Origin: an uncultured Clostridia bacterium
GTDB taxonomy: Bacteria; Bacillota; Clostridia; Peptostreptococcales; Anaerovoracaceae
Length of the DNA: 21,771 nt
Reading direction: 5' to 3'
Assembly (NCBI GenBank): GCA_938034165.1
Contig: CALHKP010000059.1
Location: forward strand, 1-21,771
A program made the translations under genes and the position numbers. Below the pieces are notes generated by a model. It worked only from the letters and a program-made list of their open reading frames with translations. It did no database searches and had not been told where the DNA came from. Positions 15,636 to 21,771 of this stretch are shown here, one piece after another. Each line of letters opens with the position of its first letter. Position 1 is the first letter of the stretch.

Positions 15636-15664
15636 TTGAAAAAAGTCCCAAAATTGTATATAAT
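15636..15664 (+). promoter_or_regulatory. Promoter of the mreB-like gene
   Basis: TTGAAA (15636-15641), a 17-bp spacer and a perfect TATAAT (15659-15664). The leader would be about 45 nt. Two TTTGAC-type motifs just upstream (15602-15607 and 15616-15621) lack matching -10 boxes. Confidence 0.8.
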
Positions 15665-15715
15665 ATAAGGGTTAAATGGATATAACACATAATCGGAATG
15701 AAAGGAGACAAAAAT

Positions 15716-16732
15716 ATGGCAATTGAAGTTGGAATTGACCTGGGAACTGCCAATGTTTTGGTTTATATAAAAAATAAGGGTATCGTGCTGGAAGAACCTG
15801 CAGTAGTTGCAGTTAATAACGATACAGACGAAATACTTGCAGTAGGAGAAGAAGCGCGTCAGATGTTGGGAAGAACACCTTCTAACATCGTTGCGGTTAA
15901 ACCGCTGAAAGACGGCGTTATCTCTGATTATGATATCACAGAAAAGATGCTGAAATATTTCATCAAGAAGGCATGCGGAACAGGCAGATTTTTTAAACCT
16001 AAAATCATGGTTTGCGTTCCAAGTGGTGTAACAGAAGTAGAAAAAAGAGCGGTAAGAGAAGCTGCAACACAGGCAGGCGGAAAGTCTGTATTCTTGATTG
16101 AGGAACCTGTTGCTGCTGCAATCGGTGCAGGACTTGATATTTCAAAACCTGACGGAATAATGGTTATCGATATCGGCGGAGGCACTACTGACATTGCAGT
16201 AATCGCTCTTGGGGGAATCGTTGCAAGCACATCCGTAAAGGTTGCAGGTGACAAGTTTGACGAAGCAATCGTAAGATATATGAGGAAGACCCATAAACTT
16301 TATATCGGTGAAAGAACAAGTGAAGATCTTAAAAAGCAGATTGGAACAGCAGCGCCTAGAGAAGAAGCTGTAGCCGCTGAATGCAAAGGTCGTGACCTGG
16401 TTACAGGACTTCCTAAGGTTGTTGAGATTTCGTCAGACGAAATCATGACAGCTCTCGAAGAACCACTTTATACTATTTGCGAAGCTGTTCATGGCGTTCT
16501 CGAAAAGACACCTCCTGAACTTGCTGCAGATATTACAAACTCGGGTATTGTAATTACAGGCGGTGGTGCATATCTGTACGGCATTGACAAGAGAATTCAG
16601 GCGAGAACAGGAATCGATGTAAGAATTGCTGATGAACCTGAAGCTTGTGTTGCAATCGGAACAGGCAAAGCCCTTAATGTTATTGAGACAATCGAAAGCA
16701 ACAAGCTCAACAGCAGAGAACCTTACCTATAG
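15716..16732 (+). CDS. Rod shape-determining protein, MreB/Mbl family
   Basis: This is a bacterial actin homologue that forms membrane-associated filaments guiding cell-wall synthesis along the side wall. The 338-residue length is standard. The actin-type ATP site is visible: phosphate-1 loop DLGTANV (8-14), phosphate-2 loop IDIGGGTTD (151-159), EEPVAAAIGAG (129-139) and ITGGGAYLYG near residue 280 for the adenosine. The ATG at 15716 has AAAGGAGA 8 bases upstream; the in-frame ATG at 15698 precedes that site and is not used. No mreC, mreD or minD gene is adjacent, so this copy is more like the stand-alone mbl or mreBH paralogues than the main mreBCD operon. Which paralogue it is cannot be settled here. 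Confidence 0.92.
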   Translation: MAIEVGIDLGTANVLVYIKNKGIVLEEPAVVAVNNDTDEILAVGEEARQMLGRTPSNIVAVKPLKDGVISDYDITEKMLKYFIKKACGTGRFFKPKIMVCVPSGVTEVEKRAVREAATQAGGKSVFLIEEPVAAAIGAGLDISKPDGIMVIDIGGGTTDIAVIALGGIVASTSVKVAGDKFDEAIVRYMRKTHKLYIGERTSEDLKKQIGTAAPREEAVAAECKGRDLVTGLPKVVEISSDEIMTALEEPLYTICEAVHGVLEKTPPELAADITNSGIVITGGGAYLYGIDKRIQARTGIDVRIADEPEACVAIGTGKALNVIETIESNKLNSREPYL

Positions 16733-16737
16733 AAAGA

Positions 16738-16780
16738 AAAACTCCAGGGCGAAGCATTGCTTTGCTGTGGAGTTTTGTTT
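16738..16780 (+). terminator. Terminator or attenuator between the mreB-like and RNA methyltransferase genes
   Basis: AAAACTCCA (16738-16746) pairs with TGGAGTTTT (16768-16776); inside, GCGAAGC (16749-16755) pairs with GCTTTGC (16759-16765). The hairpin ends in TTTTGTTT. The ribosome binding site of the next gene begins at 16785, so there is no room for a promoter after the hairpin. Confidence 0.8.
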
Positions 16781-16797
16781 ATACGGAGAGAATTTAT

Positions 16798-17937
16798 ATG
16801 AGATTAGAATTAATTGCTACGGCAACTTTCGGACTTGAGGCTGTGGTAAAAAGAGAAATCCAGGAACTGGGTTATAAAATAATAAAGACAGAAGACGCAA
16901 AGGTAACCTTTGAAGGTGATGAGAGAGCTATAGTCAGAAGCAATCTATGGCTCAGATGCGCGGACAGAGTTTTGCTCAAACTGGAGGAATTCAAAGCAGA
17001 AACTTTCGAGGAGCTTTTTCAGCAGATAAAGGGAATCAACTGGGAAGAGCTGATTCCACCTGACGGAAAAATTATCGTAAACGGAACATCCGTTAAGTCA
17101 AAGCTTCACAGCGTACCTGCGTGTCAGAGTATAACCAAGAAGGCCATAGTAGAAAAGTTAAAAGAATGCTACATGATGGACGAACTTCCGGAAGACGGAC
17201 CTGAATACAGTATCAAAGTGACTTTGCTCAAGGACAGGGTCACTGTAACTGCCGATACCAGTGGCGCAGGGCTTCATAAGAGGGGATACAGAGTAAGCAA
17301 TGTGGCTGCACCAATCAAAGAAACGTTGGCAGCTGCCATGATTCAGCTTTCTTTCTGGAAACCGGGAAGACTTCTGGTGGATCCGTGCTGCGGATCAGGA
17401 ACTATTCCGATCGAAGCCGCTATGATAGGCAGAAACATCGCGCCGGGCCTTAACAGGAGCTTCGCATGCGAAAGTTGGGATCTGATTCCAAAAGAAATAT
17501 GGAAAGAGGAAAAGAAAAAAGCTTTTGAAGCTATGGATTTTGATTCGGAGCTTAAGATATATGCTTTTGATGTGGATGGCAGGGCTGTAGAAGCTGCAAG
17601 AGAAAATGCAGAAGAAGCCGGTGTAGATGACTGTATCGTGTTTAAGGCCATGAATATGACCAAGCTTAGAGCTTCGGAACCGAACGGAATAATTATAACA
17701 AATCCGCCTTATGGCGAGAGAATCGGAGAAAGGCAGCAGATTGCGAATATTTACAACAAGTACAGGGAGTTCTTTGATGAGAACCCTGACTGGTCGCTTT
17801 TTATGATTACAACGGATAAGGAAGTGGAAGAAAAGGTATTTGGCAGAGAAGCCGACAGAAGACGAAAACTTTACAACGGCAGACTGGAAGTTTGTTATTA
17901 TCAGTTCTACGGACAGAAGCCAAAAAAGGCGGAATAA
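16798..17937 (+). CDS. THUMP-domain class I SAM-dependent RNA methyltransferase (RlmL/YpsC family)
   Basis: This is predicted to methylate guanine in 23S rRNA; E. coli RlmL makes m2G2445. The 379-residue product has a ferredoxin-like and THUMP region (about 1-160), a conserved GLHKRGYR (158-165), and a Rossmann methyltransferase domain with the SAM-binding DPCCGSGTIPIEAA (195-208) and the catalytic NPPY at 302-305. It is the short form, without the fused second methyltransferase (RlmK) seen in gamma-proteobacteria. The ATG at 16798 has GGAGAG (16785-16790) 7 bases upstream; an in-frame TTG at 16762 lies inside the preceding hairpin. It is followed by a strong terminator. Expression presumably depends on readthrough of that hairpin or on a promoter inside the upstream gene. 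Confidence 0.92.
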   Translation: MRLELIATATFGLEAVVKREIQELGYKIIKTEDAKVTFEGDERAIVRSNLWLRCADRVLLKLEEFKAETFEELFQQIKGINWEELIPPDGKIIVNGTSVKSKLHSVPACQSITKKAIVEKLKECYMMDELPEDGPEYSIKVTLLKDRVTVTADTSGAGLHKRGYRVSNVAAPIKETLAAAMIQLSFWKPGRLLVDPCCGSGTIPIEAAMIGRNIAPGLNRSFACESWDLIPKEIWKEEKKKAFEAMDFDSELKIYAFDVDGRAVEAARENAEEAGVDDCIVFKAMNMTKLRASEPNGIIITNPPYGERIGERQQIANIYNKYREFFDENPDWSLFMITTDKEVEEKVFGREADRRRKLYNGRLEVCYYQFYGQKPKKAE

Positions 17938-17953
17938 AAAAGTATGTGTTTTT

Positions 17954-17996
17954 GAGGGATTTATCAGATGATTTATGATGAATCTCTCTTTTATTT
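17954..17996 (+). terminator. Rho-independent terminator of the RNA methyltransferase gene
   Basis: GAGGGATT (17954-17961) pairs with AATCTCTC (17981-17988) with one G-T pair, a further ATCA/TGAT pairing lies inside, and TTTTATTT follows. From here to the pflB start (17997-18220) I see only AT-rich sequence with the promoter listed next. Confidence 0.85.
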
Positions 17997-18122
17997 ATCT
18001 GAAAATTGAAGAGAAAACGTATGATTATAAATAAAAAGCCTATATTGTTCGCAAAAAGTGTAGTTTTTTTGAAAAAGCGCCTTTCTTTGTAGATTTTCTT
18101 TCAAAATAAATGAAATAGGGTG

Positions 18123-18150
18123 GTTACAGAATGGACTATTTGTGTATAAT
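18123..18150 (+). promoter_or_regulatory. Likely promoter of pflB
   Basis: A perfect TATAAT (18145-18150) is preceded at 16 bp by GTTACA (18123-18128), a 4-of-6 match to the -35 consensus. The leader to the pflB ATG would be about 65 nt. No clear Rex or FNR operator could be recognised nearby. Confidence 0.6.
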
Positions 18151-18220
18151 GAAGGCAAGAGAGAGTTATAGGATATTTGGTAATAGATAAAGCATATGGA
18201 TTATATAAGGAGGAGAACCG

Positions 18221-20452
18221 ATGAGCAATGCATGGGAAGGGTTCAAAGAAGGACTTTGGACAGAAAAAATTAACGTAGATGATTTCATAAATTTAAACTA
18301 CACACCTTATGACGGTGATGAAAGTTTTTTACAGGGACCTACTGCACGTACAACAAGATGTAACAACAGAGTTAAAGAGCTTTTGGAAGAAGAGAGAAAA
18401 GCAGGCGGAACTCTAAAAGTTGACCCTAGCAGAATCATGAGAATCAACGCTTATGAACCGGGATACATCATCGAAGGTGAAGATATTATCGTAGGTCTTC
18501 AGACTGACGAACCGCTGAAGAGAGGTATTTGTCCTTTCGGCGGAATCAAAATGGTAAGAGAAGAGCTTATCGAATATGGCGAAAAACTTCCTGAAGAAAT
18601 AGACTTTATGTTCAAATATGTTACTACTCATAACGACGGAGTATTTAAGGCATATTCACCTGAAATGAGAAGCGCAAGACACCTCGGATATATCACAGGA
18701 CTTCCTGATGCTTACGGCAGAGGAAGAATCATCGGTGACTACAGAAGATGCGCTCTTTACGGAATCGACAGACTTATCGAAGAAAAGCAGAAAGATCACG
18801 ACGAAGTTTCTTCAAGACTCGATATGACAAACGAAAACATCAAACTTTCAGAAGAAATCTCAAACCAGATTGCTGCACTGAAAGAAATCAAAGATATGGC
18901 TGCAAGATACGGCTTTGATATTTCAAAACCTGCAACAGATGTTAAGGAAGCTATCCAGTGGACTTACTTCGCTTACCTGGCAGGCATCAAAGAAGAAAAC
19001 GGTGCTGCTATGTCAATCGGAAGAACCTCAACTTTTATCGACATATATGCTGAACGTGATCTTGCAAACGGTAAATATACAGAAAGTGAAATCCAGGAAT
19101 TTGTTGATGACTTTATCTTGAAACTCAGAGTTGCAAGACATCTCAGAACAAACGAATACAACGAACTGTTTGGCGGAGACCCAATGTGGATTACAGAAGG
19201 ACTTGCAGGCGTAGGCTCAGATGGAAGACACAGAGTAACAAAGAACACTTACAGAGTTCTGAATACACTCTACAATCTGGGAGCTGCACCTGAACCAAAC
19301 CTGACAGTTCTCTGGTCAGAAAAACTTCCTGAAGCGTTCAAACACTTCTGCGCACAGGTTTCAATTGACACTGACTCAATTCAGTACGAAAACGACGACA
19401 AGATGCGTCCGCATTGCGGAGACGACTATTCAATCGCATGCTGTGTATCAGCAATCAAAATGGGTCAGCAGATTCAGTTCTTCGGAGCAAGATGTAACCT
19501 TGCAAAATGTCTGCTTCTTGCTATCAACGGCGGTGTAGACGAAAGAACAGGCGAAAAAATAGGACCTCAGATGGAACCTATGGGAGATGGTCCTCTTGAT
19601 TATGATGAAGTATGGAGAAGATACAACATCTACCTCGAATGGCTGATGGGCGTATACTCAAGAATCATGAATATTATTCACTTCATGCATGACAGATACG
19701 ACTACGAAAGATCACAGATGGCGTTCCTCGACTCAGAAGTAAGCAGACTTATGGCCTTTGGAGTTGCAGGATTCTCAGTAGCTGCAGACTCACTCTCAGC
19801 TATCAAGTATGCAAAAGTAACACCAATCAAAAACGAAGACGGTGTAATTGTTGATTACAATATAGAAGGCGACTTCCCTAAATACGGAAACGACGATGAC
19901 AGAGTTGATGATATTGCGGTTGCAATCTCAGAAAAGGCAATCAAAGAACTGAGAAGCCACAAAAACTACAGAGATGCGGTTACTACATTATCAGTTCTGA
20001 CTATCACATCAAACGTAATGTATGGAAAGAAAACAGGAAACACTCCTGACGGAAGACGCGCAGGAACACCATTTGCACCTGGTGCTAACCCAATGCACTG
20101 CAGAGACGAATCCGGTGCAGTTGCATCGCTGAACTCAGTGGCAAAGATTGACTGGAACACTTGCCAGGACGGAATTTCAAACACATTCAGCATCACACCT
20201 GGTTCACTGGGAAAAGATCCTGAAACAAGAAGAAACAACCTGGTTGGTCTTCTGAATGGATACTTCGGACAGGGTGCACACCACCTGAACGTAAACGTGT
20301 TGAACAGAGAGGTGCTTATGGATGCATACGAACATCCTGAAAAGTATCCTAGCCTGACAATCAGAGTATCAGGATACGCTGTAAGATTCAACGCACTTTC
20401 AAAGGCTCACCAGAAGGAAGTAATCGAGAGAACTTTCCACGAAAGCCTCTAA
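18221..20452 (+). CDS. pflB: Formate C-acetyltransferase (pyruvate formate-lyase)
   Basis: This glycyl-radical enzyme converts pyruvate and CoA to acetyl-CoA and formate under anaerobic conditions. The 743-residue length is normal for true PFL. The adjacent catalytic cysteines are Cys407-Cys408 in SIACCVSAIKMG, the feature that separates PFL from glycerol or choline lyases. The radical site is Gly718 in RVSGYAVRFNALS near the C-terminus, followed by the usual IERTFHES end. AAGGAGGAG sits just before the ATG. Codon use is very biased (AAC, ATC, GAA, AGA), indicating high expression. Its activase pflA lies 171 bases downstream. The acetyl-CoA product could supply the thiolase encoded upstream. 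The enzyme is destroyed by oxygen, which supports an anaerobic lifestyle. Confidence 0.97.
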   Translation: MSNAWEGFKEGLWTEKINVDDFINLNYTPYDGDESFLQGPTARTTRCNNRVKELLEEERKAGGTLKVDPSRIMRINAYEPGYIIEGEDIIVGLQTDEPLKRGICPFGGIKMVREELIEYGEKLPEEIDFMFKYVTTHNDGVFKAYSPEMRSARHLGYITGLPDAYGRGRIIGDYRRCALYGIDRLIEEKQKDHDEVSSRLDMTNENIKLSEEISNQIAALKEIKDMAARYGFDISKPATDVKEAIQWTYFAYLAGIKEENGAAMSIGRTSTFIDIYAERDLANGKYTESEIQEFVDDFILKLRVARHLRTNEYNELFGGDPMWITEGLAGVGSDGRHRVTKNTYRVLNTLYNLGAAPEPNLTVLWSEKLPEAFKHFCAQVSIDTDSIQYENDDKMRPHCGDDYSIACCVSAIKMGQQIQFFGARCNLAKCLLLAINGGVDERTGEKIGPQMEPMGDGPLDYDEVWRRYNIYLEWLMGVYSRIMNIIHFMHDRYDYERSQMAFLDSEVSRLMAFGVAGFSVAADSLSAIKYAKVTPIKNEDGVIVDYNIEGDFPKYGNDDDRVDDIAVAISEKAIKELRSHKNYRDAVTTLSVLTITSNVMYGKKTGNTPDGRRAGTPFAPGANPMHCRDESGAVASLNSVAKIDWNTCQDGISNTFSITPGSLGKDPETRRNNLVGLLNGYFGQGAHHLNVNVLNREVLMDAYEHPEKYPSLTIRVSGYAVRFNALSKAHQKEVIERTFHESL

Positions 20453-20518
20453 TAAAGAAGCTGCAGCAGCGCTGCTTCGCAGAAAAATTGATAATCATAT
20501 TAAGAAAGAAAAAACACG

Positions 20519-20550
20519 AAAGAAGCTCTCGCATGAGAGCTTCTTTGTTT
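20519..20550 (+). terminator. Rho-independent terminator between pflB and pflA
   Basis: AAAGAAGCTCTC (20519-20530), loop GCAT and GAGAGCTTCTTT (20535-20546) form a perfect 12-bp stem running into TTTGTTT. A second GC-rich hairpin without a T run (GAAGC at 20457-20461 with GCTTC at 20474-20478, and AGC/GCT inside) lies just after the pflB stop and may protect the mRNA 3' end. Confidence 0.92.
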
Positions 20551-20562
20551 AGGGTGTGCTTT

Positions 20563-20603
20563 GCCGCTACAGGCGGCGAGTCCCTGCAGGCTTTAACTGC
20601 CTG
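20563..20603 (+). promoter_or_regulatory. Structured leader with two hairpins ahead of pflA
   Basis: GCCGC (20563-20567)/GCGGC (20573-20577) and CAGGC (20587-20591)/GCCTG (20599-20603) are two short GC-rich stems between the pflB terminator and the pflA ribosome binding site. No promoter is recognisable in 20551-20612. The function is unknown; effects on pflA translation or on readthrough transcript stability are possibilities. Confidence 0.45.
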
Positions 20604-20623
20604 AATTCAGATAGGAGGAAGCG

Positions 20624-21343
20624 ATGAAAGGAAAGATACATTCAATTGAAACTTTTGGTGCTGTGGACGGTCCTGGAATAAGAACAGTATTTTTTATGCA
20701 GGGCTGCCCGGCGAGATGCCTCTATTGCCATAACCCTGACACGTGGAAAACTGAACATGGAACAGAAATAATGGTAGATGAAATCGTAAAAAAAGCCTTG
20801 AGAGGAAAGGGTTACTATGGAAAGGACGGCGGTGTGACATTTTCCGGCGGAGAGCCTTTGATGCAGGGGGCTTTTATTGCAGAAGCTATAGACAGACTTC
20901 ACGAAGAAGAAATAAAATCTGCCATCGACACAAGTGGAACGTATATGGATGAATATTCCGAGACGGCGATTGCAAAGGCGGATTTGATTTTGCTGGATAT
21001 AAAGCACGCAGACGAAGGAAAGTTTACGGAAATCACAGGCAGAAAACAGGAAACTCTCTGGCGAATAATTGACTGCATAAACAAACACGAAAAAACGGTA
21101 TGGGTCAGACAGGTGGTTCTCCCAGGCATGATGGATTCTGTGGAATATATGGATAGCGTTGCAGAGGTAATCGGCAAAATCAAGCATGTAGAGAAAATAG
21201 AACTTCTCGGATATCATGTTATGGGCAAAAGAAAATACGATAAACTCGGAATGAAATACAGACTGAAAGATATGGAGCCGATGAACAAAGCCGAGCTGGA
21301 AAAGCTACAACTGTATATAAATGAGAAATGCGGACTCAAGTGA
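20624..21343 (+). CDS. pflA: Pyruvate formate-lyase activating enzyme (radical SAM)
   Basis: This enzyme uses S-adenosylmethionine and a 4Fe-4S cluster to place the radical on the PFL glycine. The 239-residue product has the cluster motif C-x3-C-x2-C at Cys28, Cys32 and Cys35 (GCPARCLYCHNPD). FSGGEPL near residues 73-79 binds the SAM amino group, and LLDIKHAD lies further on. It has the short form without an inserted ferredoxin domain, as in the activases of true PFL. AGGAGG (20613-20618) precedes the ATG by 5 bases. It follows pflB in the same direction but beyond a strong terminator, so it should be made at a much lower level than its target, which fits a catalytic activator. Confidence 0.96.
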   Translation: MKGKIHSIETFGAVDGPGIRTVFFMQGCPARCLYCHNPDTWKTEHGTEIMVDEIVKKALRGKGYYGKDGGVTFSGGEPLMQGAFIAEAIDRLHEEEIKSAIDTSGTYMDEYSETAIAKADLILLDIKHADEGKFTEITGRKQETLWRIIDCINKHEKTVWVRQVVLPGMMDSVEYMDSVAEVIGKIKHVEKIELLGYHVMGKRKYDKLGMKYRLKDMEPMNKAELEKLQLYINEKCGLK

Positions 21344-21396
21344 TTTCAACGTTTATCCGGATTTAAGCGGAAAAGTGAAATTTAATAAAAAAAGCC

Positions 21397-21425
21397 TTGA
21401 CTTTGGGTTAGCCAGATGCTATTAT
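21397..21425 (+). promoter_or_regulatory. rRNA operon promoter P1
   Basis: TTGACT (21397-21402), a 17-bp spacer and TATTAT (21420-21425). An overlapping TATAAT at 21423-21428 has a 20-bp spacing and is less likely as the partner. It sits about 300 bp upstream of the 16S gene, in an A/T-rich stretch that could act as an UP element. Confidence 0.65.
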
Positions 21426-21490
21426 AATATAGCTGTCACGGAGACGGGGGCAACACAACAGAAAAGTTGATAAAAAATTAAGATTTCCTG

Positions 21491-21519
21491 TTGACAAGTT
21501 TCCGTAAACGTGGTATACT
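21491..21519 (+). promoter_or_regulatory. rRNA operon promoter P2
   Basis: A perfect TTGACA (21491-21496), a 17-bp spacer and TATACT (21514-21519) with an extended -10 TG at 21511-21512. It is one of the strongest promoters in the window and lies about 94 bp after P1, the tandem arrangement usual for rRNA operons. Confidence 0.88.
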
Positions 21520-21525
21520 AAACAA

Positions 21526-21717
21526 GTTCGCTAAGAGCGGACGGAACTTAGAAAACTTCATAGTACAGAAAAAGTCAAAGAAAAAATGACCATGAAAAAA
21601 TGGTAAGAACCAAAAGGTTCACGACAATTTCTAGACAAGAACAATAATTCGAAAGAATATAGCTAAGCGTTCTTGAGACAGATAAGATATTAAAGTCGAA
21701 AGGCTTGATATACAACT
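21526..21717 (+). other. Leader region of the rRNA primary transcript
   Basis: This stretch upstream of mature 16S is non-coding and rich in small stems: GTTC/GAAC around CGCT/AGCG (from about 21526), ACCAT/ATGGT (about 21588-21604), GAACC/GGTTC (about 21607-21620), and a bulged stem around a GAAA loop (about 21688-21711). AAGAAC near 21637 can pair with GTTCTT near 21669. The latter (GTTCTTGAGA) vaguely resembles a boxA antitermination site. The 3' processing partner would lie downstream of 16S, outside the window. Confidence 0.6.

Positions 21718-21771
<54 letters not shown>

Noticed and set aside
17997..18220. Rex or FNR operator upstream of pflB
   Set aside because: I looked for TTGTTAA/TTAACAA-type and TTGAT/ATCAA-type palindromes and found no convincing match in this AT-rich stretch.
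20642..21217. Long open frame on the minus strand within pflA (191 codons)
   Set aside because: It lies entirely antisense to a clear radical-SAM gene, and the product is rich in Cys, Phe, His and Tyr with no recognisable domain and no ribosome binding site. It is a by-product of codon bias in pflA.

Overview
This window looks like a housekeeping segment of a low-to-moderate GC, strictly fermentative Gram-positive chromosome of the class Clostridia. The evidence is a B12-dependent class II ribonucleotide reductase, pyruvate formate-lyase with its radical-SAM activase, a clostridial-type thiolase, a lipoprotein-anchored ABC transporter, strong AAGGAGG-type ribosome binding sites and heavy use of AGA for arginine. 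Something near the Anaerovoracaceae/Eubacteriales is possible, but that is a guess from style, not a demonstrated placement. I see no mobile elements, CRISPR arrays, tRNAs or phage genes.

Layout, left to right. (1) 1-333: the 3' end of tuf (EF-Tu) and its terminator. (2) 436-2859: a polar amino acid ABC transporter operon (lipoprotein, permease, ATPase) with a promoter, an internal hairpin after the binding-protein gene and a terminator. (3) 2861-5315: monocistronic nrdJ with its own promoter, meeting a patatin-like phospholipase gene head-on at a shared bidirectional terminator; the phospholipase (5320-6486) is the only gene on the minus strand. (4) 6488-8984: a tightly coupled operon of sirtuin, surE and a DUF2156 protein, with stop/start overlaps. 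(5) 9025-10372: a single thiolase gene. (6) 10396-11603: a single threonine aldolase gene with a roughly 90-nt leader. (7) 11774-15590: a PhoB/PhoR-like two-component system followed by a Na+/phosphate symporter carrying a PhoU-like tail. (8) 15636-17996: an mreB/mbl homologue and a THUMP-domain RNA methyltransferase separated by a hairpin. (9) 18123-21343: pflB and pflA, separated by a strong terminator and a structured leader. (10) 21344-21771: tandem rRNA promoters, leader RNA and the first bases of a 16S rRNA gene.

Functionally, the genes cover anaerobic pyruvate metabolism (PFL makes acetyl-CoA and formate; thiolase condenses acetyl-CoA), oxygen-independent dNTP synthesis, amino acid uptake and breakdown, phosphate sensing and uptake, cell shape and ribosome production. 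Most transcription units have a visible promoter and terminator, so the unit boundaries are well defined. Thiolase, pflB, tuf and the binding protein appear to share a codon style (AAC, ATC, TTC and GAA preferred) that suggests high expression.

I did not find a convincing undescribed system. The points most worth checking are an unusually compact ABC ATPase, the phosphate-sensing/symporter arrangement, hairpins inside operons, and a possible 22-codon leader peptide ahead of the threonine aldolase.
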